From Chara braunii (lineage: Eukaryota > Streptophyta > Charophyceae > Charales > Characeae), in assembly GCA_003427395.1 (NCBI GenBank), contig BFEA01000562.1:212885-236306 (forward strand): DNA of 23,422 nucleotides, given 5' to 3'. This document shows positions 9,281-18,236 of this stretch, piece by piece. The notes under the pieces were generated by a model that worked only from the letters and a program-made list of their open reading frames with translations, did not search any database and was not told where the DNA came from. Every line of letters starts with the position of its first letter. Position 1 is the stretch's first letter. The position numbers were made by a program, and so were the translations under genes.

Positions 9281-9288
9281 TTGCTCAG
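9281..9288 (+). repeat. Right target-site duplication of the hAT element
   Basis: TTGCTCAG matches the left copy TTGCTCAA (2569-2576) at 7 of 8 positions, consistent with the 8-base duplication made by hAT elements. Confidence 0.65.
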
Positions 9289-9470
9289 AATAGAAAATAC
9301 GAATTACGGATTAGGGATCAATTTTATCCAGAAAACACTTGCTCAGAAAATACGAATTTGAGATGAGAAATCCTGCTCAGAAAATACGAATTTCAGAATA
9401 AGAATCTTGCTCAGAATAGAAAATACGAATTTCGGATTAGGGATCAATTTTATCCAGAAAACACCTAAGA
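9281..9470 (+). repeat. Minisatellite that received the hAT insertion
   Basis: Units begin TGCTCAGAA and contain AAATACGAATT. A longer unit of about 58 bases (9282-9339, with GGATTAGGGATCAATTTTAT and CCAGAAAACAC) is repeated almost exactly at 9408-9465, with two 34-base shorter units between them. The same short unit is seen at about 2500-2568, on the other side of the transposon. Confidence 0.8.
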
Positions 9471-10232
9471 TCTCATGAATCAGATGTTAAACAAATCACG
9501 CAAAACGAAATCGTTCAAAAATATCCTCTGAAAAAATTTCAGGAAAGCAACCACAACTCAGAAAAAATCAGGGGAAAAAAGTATGGCGCCTCCTCATCCC
9601 CTTGCCCGTATGCCCCCCACCCTCCTCCCCCCTATCTTACCACACACCCCATCTCCTACCGCACGCCACCATATCCCACCGTCCACCTCGTCGCCAACTC
9701 TCCCGTACTTACCCTTCTCTCGCCTCGCTTCCTTGTGTCGTCGCCCATCGCGTCTTCGCCCACCGCGTCGCCTGACTCTCCAGTAGATCTCGCGTCACAC
9801 CGCTTTGTCTCCGAGATTGGTCCGACGGGGGCGCAGCGCTCCTGGTCGCACTGCGTTCCCTTTCCTACCAGCGAGACAAACAAGGTGATCAGATGGAGGG
9901 GGCAAACTTGTCTCCTTAGTCCTCACCTCTACCCCACTCCTTCTCGCCTCCATCGCCCATGCTTGACACACCGAACCCTGCGTTTCCTCATGCCTGGCCA
10001 TTCGACAAGGCCCTCCTTCCGCCCTTCTCCCATTCCGACCGCCCGGACAAAGAGCAGTAAAGACAAGCCCACGACCACGCCGATGGAACTTACTAGGTTG
10101 CGATGCACGTTAAACCTGAGAGACAGAGGAGAAAACAGAGGTAAGAGAGAAGACAAAGAGGATATGTTAGGAGAGAGAACAAAGTCCACATCAAGTTCCT
10201 GCTCAGCTCCATGAGGGGTGCAAGGTAGTCGT
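9471..10232. other. Gene-empty C-rich stretch
   Basis: After an A-rich part (9480-9580) the DNA is C/T-rich up to about 10060, then A/G-rich around 10110-10190. Open frames here are Pro/Ser/Arg-rich low-complexity translations with no recognisable domain. I see no RNA gene or element end. Confidence 0.5.
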
Positions 10233-10456
10233 ATCGTCATTGTTGTTGTTGTTGATGATGTTCTTGTTGTGATTATTGCTGGTGCCGCAGTCGATGTTGC
10301 CGTTGTTGCTGTTGCTGTCGATAGTAATATCGTCGTTGATCTGTTGTCGTCGTTACTATCGTTGTGCTTGTTGTCACTGTCGATGCTGTTGTTGTTGTTG
10401 TTGATGATGATGATGTTGTTGACGTTGTTGTTAATGCTGTTGTTGTTGTTAACAAC
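10233..10456 (+). repeat. Degenerate GTT/GAT/GTC trinucleotide tract
   Basis: About 220 bases are made of TTG, GTT, GAT and GTC triplets with interruptions, producing open frames of Val/Asp/Leu in one direction and Thr/Ser in the other. The tract ends exactly where LINE-like coding similarity begins, so it may be the insertion site or 5' junction of the truncated LINE. Confidence 0.85.
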
Positions 10457-10460
10457 GTGG

Positions 10461-12470
10461 TCCTGTCCTCCTTATGGTATAAATCAGTCAATTGGGCATT
10501 AGACAAAAATGCCCTCCGCCCCTTGCAACGTCAGATAACCGCCTTTCTGTGGCGAGGAAACCACGAGAACCATAACGTCATCAGCAGAGTGGCATGGCAA
10601 TCCATAATCCAACCGAAAGGCGGACTGGACATTATAGATCCCACAATACAAACTAAAGCATTAGCGCTACAGTGGCTCAAGAGGTTATTTTTCAACCCAG
10701 AAACCCCATGGAGGGGGTTGGCCTTAGAATAGATCTCTCGACTAGCACCACAAACATCAGAAGAGTGCGACCCACTGACGTGGATGGAGAACAGGGGATG
10801 GCCCATCCCAAAAAGAGGATCGAAGCAATGCGCTTTCTCTCCTATCTCACCCAGACAAGCAGTAAGGGAAGAACTACGAAATGACCTCTTCTGGTCTACC
10901 CTGCTGAGAACATGGAGAAGTCTCCTTGGGATTGCCCTACCAAACAAAATCCCTCTAGAAAGATGGGAAGAGGTGGTCCGGCAGCCCCTCTTTGGGAACA
11001 AATGGGTGGTGGACTCGAAGGGACAGACCCTCCATTGTGGAGACGCCCCTTGGCAAAGCTGGGTCAAGCGGAGAATAATAAGGATAAAAGATATATGGGA
11101 CACAAAAAATAGAGAGTGGGTTAACCTGGGGCAGTTAAGGGAGAGATTACGCTACTGGCACTGGCTGGAGGAGTCCCTTGAGGCTCTAATACAAAAGATC
11201 CCCCTGGATTGGTGGAGGATTCTCAAGAAAGGCCCCTCATTGCAAGAATCGGACTGGGTGGCAATCAGAGGGAACGACCAGGGGAGGTGGGCAATATTGT
11301 GCACTGCGATACTAACGGAACAGTGATAGTGAACCTTTTTCAAGTGAGAAGGAACAATGTGATTTAGAGAACAGAATCAGAAGAAACAATAACATGCCAC
11401 AAAGAAGAGTTATTCAGAATCAGGGTGCTCCATGAGAAAAAAACAACGGATTGCCTACCTCCCTCATGCCCCGGTTCACCAACTGGCCCTTGACCCGACA
11501 GAATGGATATGGACAGCACCAATAAGGAAGGGTAGGAAATTCACAAAATCCTTGTACGGCCTAATGGTCAAATCGACCTATAGGCTCCTTAGGCCAAGAA
11601 TTAACCTTCGGGATCGGGTGGAGGAGCATTGGATAAAGCATTTGAACTTAAGCAAAGAAGACTTAACAATAATAAAGTGGTTCAAAATGGCAAAAGAAAA
11701 ACTACAAAATTTGCCTCACTACAATGGCAGATAGAGCACCGTTGTCTACCGACTAACGACTGGCTCATAGACAAAACACATCTCGAGCAAGAGGGGAAAA
11801 CCCTGCCCTGGTGTAGACTGTGCACGAACGCGTTCCCATCCAGGAAAGACCAAAGACTATTGAGCACATATTCCTTCAGTGCCCAGGAGCAATTTGGTTA
11901 TGGAGATGGTGGGATAGAATCGGGGATCAACTAGAAACGCAAACTCCATGGCCGTGGGACTGGAAGGCGTTGCTCTGCGAGACTGTGAAAGCCTGGACCG
12001 AAGATAGGCTGGATGATTTCACCAGTAACATGTTCAAATTAGGACGCAGGGCGGTACTTTGGGCTCTCCGGCAACGACGCTGTACTTCTGAAATGGAACG
12101 ATCAAGACTAGAGGGTCCAAAATTCACAGACAGCGTTCAACAACAGATCCAAACAGAAATCACTGCAAAATGGGAAGTGGTCAAAACTCAGATACTGACA
12201 CTACACTCACGATATGAGATCCAACAAAGAATCCAGGAATTCAGCTCGAGCTGGCTGGGGGGGGACAAAGGGGGAAGGATAGGGAAACTTGACTGGAAAG
12301 GAGGGCAGGAAACAGGGGAGGGATTAGTAAGGGATTACGGGCTTCTATTCCATGAGTGGACAAAGATCGACATAGCTATCCCAATGAAACCCAGCCAAGA
12401 ATTCCCCGATTTCTTCCCCTCTCCTTCAAACTGCCTAGTAGAATTAGAATGGTATGGGAGAGGTGGATGA
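10461..12470 (+). pseudogene. 5'-truncated LINE (non-LTR retrotransposon) ORF2 relic: RT tail and zf-RVT
   Basis: The opening segment (YKSVNWALDKN..LRPLQRQITAFLW, then RVAWQSIIQPKGGLDIIDP) matches the conserved stretch after the reverse transcriptase palm in plant LINE ORF2. The relic then carries a long Trp-rich connector and, near its 3' end, a zf-RVT-like zinc knuckle: LPWCRLC, then ETIEH-like TIEHIFLQCP (C-x2-C...H-x4-C). The reading moves between frames, with shifts near 11290, 11440, 11705 and 11845. Nonsense codons lie at TAG 10730-10732 and TAG 11365-11367. The last frame (11820-12470) runs about 200 codons past the knuckle and ends at TGA 12468-12470. The endonuclease and the catalytic RT motifs are missing, as expected for 5' truncation by incomplete target-primed reverse transcription. 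No poly-A tail is evident. Confidence 0.75.
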
Positions 12471-12773
12471 AAGAAGGGAAAGGAACTGCAAGGGTTCAAG
12501 GTTCAGGTTTAAGGACTCGGCCCGAGCAGGGAGAGTAGGTAGGTAGCAATGTGAGAGGTCTGCAGAGAGGCCAAACAGGCACCTCCCATAAATCTGTCTC
12601 TTATACACATCTAGATGTGTATAAGAGACAGGTATGGGAGAGGTGGATGAAAGAAGGGAAAGGAACTGCAAGGGTTCAAGGTTCAGGTTTAAGGACTCGG
12701 CCCGAGCAGGGAGAGTAGGTAGGTAGCAATGTGAGAGGTCTGCAGAGAGGCCAAACAGGCACCTCCCATAAAT
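12452..12773 (+). repeat. 142-base duplication flanking a sequencing adapter (artefact)
   Basis: 12452-12593 and 12632-12773 appear identical over 142 bases, separated only by the 38-base adapter at 12594-12631. The true genome most likely has one copy. The duplicated part covers the last codons of the LINE relic and its 3' flank. Confidence 0.9.
12594..12631. other. Nextera mate-pair junction adapter left in the assembly
   Basis: The sequence is CTGTCTCTTATACACATCT followed by its reverse complement AGATGTGTATAAGAGACAG. These are two Tn5 mosaic ends joined head to head, as produced by mate-pair circularisation. It is not biological sequence. Confidence 0.97.
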
Positions 12774-13020
12774 AGTCAGATATGTTAGGTAACAGAAGTC
12801 TCCCGACTAGCCAATCTTCTGGATTTAAGCGGAGGGAACGGTGGGGGGAGGGAGGAAATAGTATGTAATCGTTAGTATTTGGCGCCGTTTTCATGGTGAA
12901 GAGGTCCCTCCCTCGCCCCAATATCCTGCTCAATCAATCCCTTGAATCTCGGGGTAATCAATGCTGGTAGGAGCCCTCCACACGTTTAACCTAATATGCT
13001 CTAACTTCAAGAATGTATAT
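12774..13020. other. Gene-empty interval between LINE relic and TIR element
   Basis: No domain, RNA gene or repeat end is recognised. It may be LINE 3' flank or host spacer. Confidence 0.4.
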
Positions 13021-13752
13021 GGGACGCTGGACCCGTTTTCCAGCAGGTGAGGCCCCCCACCAATAGATGGAGCCGCTTCCCAGGTGGTAGTGGTGTCTGC
13101 TCTTATCAGCACCACTAACATTGTAGGGGGCGTTTGGGTAAAAAAAAAAATAAAAAAAAAATCATTTCATGACCAGCAATCGCTCTGGAGATCCTCCCCA
13201 GTCCACTCATTGCACGATGTTGCGGAGCCTCCTACACCGGTTTGCAGATACCATCCCGCCTCCAGCACTGCATACAAATCTTGCCCCTCCCCAAGAATGT
13301 CTTAGCAGCACTGCATAAGAGTCTCTACCTGTTGCCAGTCTATGAAATCATCCAATTGAGGAGCCGACCCATCCTCCAACTCCCAGATAACCTGCATCAT
13401 GCTTTGCATCTCACCCTCAAACGACGGGGGCAGCGGGGCTGCCCCCCCATCAGCCTCCAACTGATCTCCCCACTTTGAATGCAGGGCATTCACCATTTCC
13501 CATAGACGACGCCGACCTGCCTGAATGGTCGAGAGTCACTCGACGGCTACTCGCTGCAACTCTCCAATCGAAGCCATCTCGAACGTCAAAGCCAACTGAT
13601 CCGCCAAAAAAATTGTGCCGACGAACTCCCACTCCTTCCTGCCACCCCCTCATGCAATGGGGCTGCCACGTCAGCGTCACCACAAAACGTATCCCTCTTT
13701 CCTTTCGCCCATCCTGATACTGCATGGTGGGTCTGCCCGTAGCTTCTGTTGA

Positions 13753-13798
<46 letters not shown>

Positions 13799-13862
13799 AG
13801 AGGCTCCGTCTATTGGTGGGGAGCATCACCTGCTGGAAATCGGAAACCGGGTCCAGCGTCCC
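13021..13862. mobile_element. Non-autonomous TIR element with inner A and T runs
   Basis: The left end starts GGGACGCTGGACCCGTTTTC, and the reverse complement of the right end starts GGGACGCTGGACCCGGTTTC. The repeats extend about 55 bases (CAGCAGGTGA, CCCCACCAATAGA, GGAGCC) with one short indel. Just inside lie an A-rich run on the left (13140-13161) and a 38-base T run on the right (13757-13794). I see no convincing target-site duplication (TATAT on the left, TTTAT on the right). Related ends occur at 221, 13998 and 22544 and a truncated one at 1345. The superfamily is not recognised; a MITE-like or foldback element is the best description. Confidence 0.65.
13167..13511 (-). pseudogene. Unrecognised broken ORF inside the TIR element
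   Basis: On the minus strand a frame reads from about 13511 (ATG at 13496) through MVNALHSKWGDQL, an acidic stretch (VIWELEDGSAPQLDDFIDWQ) and MQCC to a TAA at 13302-13304. It stays open past that stop (DILGEGQDLYAVLEAGW...) to TGA 13167-13169, about 110 codons in all. The composition looks protein-like rather than repeat-like, and the stop looks like a later lesion. An overlapping minus frame (13725-13450) may be the upstream part after a frameshift. I do not recognise a domain. It could be the remnant of a captured host exon or of a gag-like protein. Confidence 0.3.
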
Positions 13863-13998
13863 TTTATTTTTATTTATTTTTTAACACGGGCCTAGTGCCC
13901 AAGGCTGATATTATCAACAAGAAGCTTGAGGCCGGGGTCCTCACAGTCTACCCGGAGTGACCCAACCGAACATGCTGAGAACCGGGCTCAGCGTCCCT
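13863..13998 (-). mobile_element. Second TIR-type element end, abutting the first
   Basis: The reverse complement of 13998 leftwards starts GGGACGCTGAGCCCGGTTCT, another version of the 13021-type terminus. It runs into CCGGGTAGACTGTGAGGACC CCGGCCTC and GGGCACTAGGCCC, then A/T-rich DNA. The inner part (13883-13957) recurs inverted at 21292-21365, and its GCCCAAGGC end also at 17806-17826. It looks like a solo element end directly beside the 13021-13862 copy. Confidence 0.5.
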
Positions 13999-14001
13999 CA
14001 T

Positions 14002-14010
14002 ATGATGATA

Positions 14011-14042
<32 letters not shown>
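14002..14042 (+). repeat. (ATG)n microsatellite
   Basis: About 13 ATG units with one interruption, directly adjoining the terminus at 13998. Confidence 0.95.
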
Positions 14043-14043
<1 letters not shown>

Positions 14044-14220
14044 AGTATGAAAACATATAGAAGACTATGCTATATCGGCAATTCTGGCCTCCTTTTAAGA
14101 TCCCTGAACACCTCCTCAAATCCACTGCAGTTTTTCGAACACTCGAGTATCTAAGGGATTTCCAACAGATCATAACAATACTCACTAAAACCGACTTATT
14201 CTCTGACAAACTCATCTCGG

Positions 14221-14516
14221 CCTCACACCCCCTTTCTGCTAGGTTACAGAGCGACGCGACTCACTCCGGCTCCAGCCAGTGTCGTCCTATGTCAGCAACC
14301 CCCAACTGTCCTTTAGGATGCCCCCACATGGCATCCCCAGATCTCTCTACAAGGCCTCATGCCCTCACCTTCGGCAAGTTACAGGGCATCACCCCGGCTC
14401 CGGCCAGCGTCGTTCTAGCGCTGAACAACTACGGATCCTAAATATAACAGTCTGATTCCAATGTAGATTCGTACAAACCGCCAACAAACCCTCAGAGTCC
14501 CGAGAGATTCTTCAAA
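14221..14516 (+). repeat. C-rich dispersed repeat, copy 2 (first copy at 901)
   Basis: Same-strand diverged copy of 901-1195: both begin with a CCTCACACCCCC-type block, contain two GTTACAGxGC motifs each followed by CTCC[A/G]xCCAG[C/T]GTCGT, and end with CCC[A/C]GAG(T)xxx...ATTCTT. The 14543-14744 stretch after it is C-rich and has no gene. Confidence 0.7.
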
Positions 14517-14744
14517 CTACCAGGAATAACAAGGGTGCTTGTTTTGAGAACTCAGAAAAATCAAGCAGTATAGAAATACCCCCCTATCCCCCTCATCCCC
14601 CTGCCCCACCGCTACCTCCGCCAAAAAGGACCGCCCCTGATCACAGGCACTCCTCATCCGCCCCAACTTGGGACAAACCCGTTTCCCCCATACTCCCACA
14701 AAGGCATCCAGTTCCCACCCAAAGAATGCCTCTGCCAACCCCGT

Positions 14745-15164
14745 CTGAAAATTGGTGCACTTGTGATGCTTCTGCGGAATTTGTCACCTTCCGAAGGACT
14801 TTGCAACGGTACTCGGCTAATCCTTGATTAAATTGTTAATAATGACATATTGGAGGTCACAATAATGCGCACTGGTAAAAAAACTTTGATCCCAATAATT
14901 GACCTAACAAGTGATGGTGAGACCACAGGGTTCAAATGGATTAGGAGGCAGTTTTCAATCCGTCTTGCTTTTGCTGTGACGATTGACAAGTCGCAAGGAC
15001 AAACCGTCTCGCGTGCAGGGGTTTGGCTATGAAAGCAAGTTTTTTCGCATGGCCAACTTTACGTTGCTTTATCGCGTGTTGGGCATCATAACAATATTCG
15101 TGTTGCATTACCTGATAAAAACTTCGTTACAAAGAATATTGTGTATCACGAACTGTTGGAATGA
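14745..15164 (+). pseudogene. Helitron Rep/Hel protein: C-terminal Pif1-type helicase fragment, broken
   Basis: One reading frame carries, in order, KIGALVMLLRNLSPSEGLCN GTRL, then FKWIRRQF..RLAFAVTIDK SQGQT and VFSHGQLYVALSRVG, ending HNNIRVALPDKNFVTKNIVY-HELLE and TGA 15162-15164. These are the last conserved helicase motifs of the Pif1-like half of Helitron transposases (the SKSQGQT and YVALSR motifs) and the usual C-terminus. TAA 14829-14831 and TGA 15030-15032 interrupt the frame without shifting it. The Rep/HUH nuclease and the Walker A part are absent: similarity starts abruptly at 14745 next to a C-rich repeat, so the element is 5' truncated. The protein would unwind DNA during rolling-circle transposition; this copy cannot. 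Confidence 0.85.
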
Positions 15165-15262
15165 GTTTTGTAACTTCTGTTGTTTCCTCATTATGTTTAT
15201 TGAATTTCTTTGGCTGATCGGTGTTGAATTTTGATAAACTTATTTTCATTTTCTCCCCGCAG

Positions 15263-17025
15263 GCGAGTCTGAACTGCACCATACCTATGGCACACGCGCT
15301 CAAACGAAAAAGAGGAAACAAAACGTCACTAGCAATACCACTGATTGTGGTGTGAATGTTACATCCAAACAACAAGCCAAACAATCAAGGCGATCGAGGA
15401 AGAGCAAAAAACAAGATGGATCGCATAATGAAAATGAACATACTGGTACCCATGATATTCTGTCCGATAAAGTTGGAGGTGCCCATCAACATACGAGCAC
15501 CCTCGAGGATGCTGAGAAAATGCGTGTTGACTCTTATGGCGATGATCATGATCGGCGTGACAAAACTGTGCCTGATTTTTCATTGGGTTTGGGTGCTAAG
15601 TNTCTATTCGATGATGAGGAAGATGATAGCGATACGAGTGATTCTCAAGCGGTTTATTCTACAATCAAGCGTAAACGTCGTCTTCAGGAAAAGAAAATTG
15701 TGGGCTCAGCTCCAATTGGTGAGCCGACCTTGCGAGATCATCGAATGGAGGAAAAAACTCCTCACTTTGAAACTGCGTCCCAAGTTCGTAAACAGTTGGA
15801 AGAACTCCCTTCTGAGATGTTTCGAGATGCATTTTTCACTCGAGGAGTTGCTGGACATGTGCGTGCTCGTGATTCATGTTCGCAATCTCAATGCTCTGCA
15901 CAAAGAAAGAAATCGTCCGCCGTCGTGCCAAGTACAGTTCCCGGCTGTGTGGGTCTAGCAATTAATACAACTAATGTTCAAACTGTTTGCACCACGTCCC
16001 AAGCAAAAAATGATGATCCAATTATTGTTATTCCTGATGATAACACTGCACAACGAATGACTTCCCCGGCTCCGCATCCGCGAGCGTATCTCGCCAGATG
16101 GTTTCCCAATGCATAGGCCGTTGGTATCAAAAGGTTCTTAACTGAAAAGCTATTAGCAATGTTTATCAAAACTGCAAGCGTCGAAAAAGATGAACGGATA
16201 TGGGAAAAATTCCTTGAGTGGCGACGAACGAAGCACATTGATCTCATGTTACAACGACGTTCTGAACTTCCTCAAGATCCTTTGGATATTACAGATACAG
16301 AGGCCATTGGGATGGTTCATCTGCTTTTGCATGATAAGTTCATTGCACTTTATATTGCAGAGGTTGCATCTATGACATCTCACTTACCAGATTGTCCTGA
16401 TGAAAATATCCCACCGTCGTTCTATAGACTTGCACGGATAGAAGCACTTCTGAAAAGGATTCCTCCTGTTGTTCCTTCATCTGCTCCTCATACCGGTTCG
16501 ATCCGTGCGCTTCCAGAGCAATTGGCATCTCCTCAAAATTTTCAACGTTGTCCGAGTTTTACTCCATCACGAAATAATATGTCAATGCCGATTCTTACCC
16601 CTTCAGTTGTTGTTTCTGCTTCCCCGGCTGGTGTGGGTAGTCCATCTCCTATTGCCTGTGTTGACACTGGTCATGTCTCCTCAAGGGATCATCCACATCT
16701 ACATAGTCAACGTTTGGGTGCAATACCTTCTCCAAGTTTTGACAGTCGCATATACGAGTCTTTAGCGTCCATCGGTCCCAAAAGAATACATGTGCAACTA
16801 TCTTTTTTTGATAGTTCTCACAGGTTGCGGGAAATTGTATCTACGGCAGAGGAACTCAATGCTGGCATGGACACTTGGAGGTCTGTCGATGCAGCAATAC
16901 GTCTTGATTACAATCGTCAAGGACAGAGTCGTTCTGCGAGTTTTTCTGAGTATCGCCGAAAAGTGTTACAGGCAGCTTCAATTCGTGAGATGCTACATGA
17001 CTTTCGCTCTGGTGACGGGAGTTGA
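15263..17025 (+). pseudogene. Unrecognised ORF downstream of Helitron helicase, one nonsense codon
   Basis: The frame is open from 15238 and passes a strong 3' splice-site look-alike (TTTTCATTTTCTCCCCGCAG, ending 15262). It starts with no nearby ATG, so it reads like an internal or terminal exon. It begins Lys/Arg/Ser-rich (QSRRSRKSKKQDGS), has an acidic DEEDDSDTSDS patch (N at 15602 within it) and a second basic patch. TAG 16114-16116 interrupts it. It then continues in the same frame with a more ordered helical part (KDERIWEKFLEWRRTKHIDL, GMVHLLLHDKFIALYIAEVA), a Ser/Pro-rich linker and a C-terminus ASIREMLHDFRSGDGS before TGA 17023. No known domain is evident: no OTU, RPA or Ulp1 catalytic pattern. 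It may be a C-terminal exon of the Helitron gene or a captured host gene fragment. Confidence 0.5.
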
Positions 17026-17125
17026 CTGCATTATTGTGCCATTTTTGTAACTCTTGCTATTTGCAATTTGATGATAAGTTTCCAGATGTCTGCCTCTTCT
17101 TTTGGTGAACTGATTGCTCTTATAA

Positions 17126-17136
17126 GAGAGAGAGAA

Positions 17137-17183
<47 letters not shown>

Positions 17184-17188
17184 CATAA

Positions 17189-17245
<57 letters not shown>
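17126..17245 (+). repeat. Compound microsatellite (GA)n (GATA)n (TA)n (GA)n
   Basis: Four simple-repeat blocks follow each other directly: GA to 17135, GATA about 17140-17183, TA 17188-17211 and GA 17212-17245. Confidence 0.95.
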
Positions 17246-17248
<3 letters not shown>

Positions 17249-17373
17249 ACAAGAAGCTTCAATTCGTGAGATGCTACACGACTTTCGCTTTGGTGACGAG
17301 AGTTGATTGCATTATTGTGCAATTTTTGTAGCTCTTGTTGTGTGTTGTTTCTTTTGGTGAACTGATTGCTCTT

Positions 17374-17375
<2 letters not shown>

Positions 17376-17412
<37 letters not shown>
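17376..17412 (+). repeat. (GA)n microsatellite closing copy 2
   Basis: Uninterrupted GA repeats followed by the unresolved base N at 17413. Confidence 0.95.
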
Positions 17413-17533
17413 NAGCTTCAATTCGTGAGATGCTACACGACTTTCGCTTTGGTGACGGGAGTTGATTGCATTATTGTGCTATTTCTTAGCTCTTGCTGTA
17501 TGTTGTTTCTTTTGGTGAACTGATTGCTCTTAG

Positions 17534-17535
<2 letters not shown>

Positions 17536-17569
<34 letters not shown>
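17536..17569 (+). repeat. (GA)n microsatellite closing copy 3
   Basis: Uninterrupted GA repeats, then unique sequence GGATAACTC. Confidence 0.95.
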
Positions 17570-17571
<2 letters not shown>

Positions 17572-18010
17572 AACTCAAATGTTATTGTTTTTTGCAAATA
17601 AACACGGACTGCACTTCATATTCTTAGTGCATTGACGTGCAGACGTTAGCGGGACAAAGAATCTCGACATTGTGTTTTTTTTCCTTCCAATCCTCCTTTT
17701 GTTTTTTATTTTCACTTTTCTCCGCCTTTTTTTTGCTCTCTCTCTCTCTCTTTCTATGCACTTTTTTATTTTTTATTTTTTTATCAATGTGATAATCTCT
17801 TTATTTGGGCCCAGTGCCCAAGGCAAAATATGCAATGTGAAAAGAAGAGGAGGAGGTCCGAATTCAGGGGTCGTTCAATTCTATTGTGAATCAGTTTGTG
17901 GCAATTTTTTACTACTTTTTGTAGGTTTTTTCCCCCCTTAAATCTTTATTACCGGCACATTATTTGTGTTTTTATACATATTTTCCCCGCTTTTTTGGCC
18001 CACTATCTTC
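17570..18010. other. Gene-empty T-rich part of the Helitron 3' region
   Basis: T-rich DNA with a short TC run (17739-17750). It contains GGGCCCAGTGCCCAAGGC at 17808-17825, a motif shared with element ends at 13886 and, inverted, 21341. No gene or RNA is recognised. Confidence 0.5.
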
Positions 18011-18236
18011 TTTTTATTTTTACAAGTGCATTTAAGTCTATTTAAGCAGTTCGTGTGATATTTGCCATTCAATTCTTTTTTTTTTGTGGGCGCACAAAAT
18101 GATTGTTTCCCCCTTTTTCGACAAAACCCTTCTCTTGCTGCCCCGCTATACATTTATTTTTCCTTACAAATGCGTTTGAGTCCATGTGAGCAATTCGTCT
18201 GATATTTGTCATTCCTTTTTTGAAATTTTGCGGGCG
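18011..18236 (+). repeat. Diverged direct duplication next to the Helitron 3' end
   Basis: 18011-18092 and 18153-18236 share TTTATTTTT, ACAA[G/A]TGC[A/G]TTT[A/G]AGTC, GCA[G/A]TTCGT, TGATATTTG[C/T]CATTC and a final [T/C]G[T/G]GGGCG. The second copy runs straight into the terminal hairpin, so the duplication may have arisen from the element's own end. Confidence 0.7.

Larger units (their letters stand above)
16965..17569 (+). repeat. Three tandem copies of the ORF's 3' end plus GA tract
   Basis: Copies lie at 16965-17245, 17246-17412 and 17414-17569. Each begins (GTTACA..)AGCTTCAATTCGTGAG, encodes the last 15-16 codons of the preceding ORF and its TGA, continues through GCATTATTGTGC and TTTTGGTGAACTGATTGCTC, and ends in a GA tract. 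Copy 1 has about 28 extra bases and a GATA/TA microsatellite. The encoded tails are ASIREMLHDFRSGDGS, then ..FRFGDES and ..FRFGDGS, so the peptide is nearly conserved. An N sits at 17413 between copies 2 and 3. Confidence 0.9.

Noticed and set aside
9583-9786. Pro-rich frame beginning with ATG
   Set aside because: Low-complexity C-rich DNA with no homology I recognise and no conserved second copy.
12594-12631. Perfect 38-base palindrome, first read as a transposon end or operator
   Set aside because: It equals two Tn5 mosaic ends joined head to head, the Nextera mate-pair junction, and appears twice with identical flanks.
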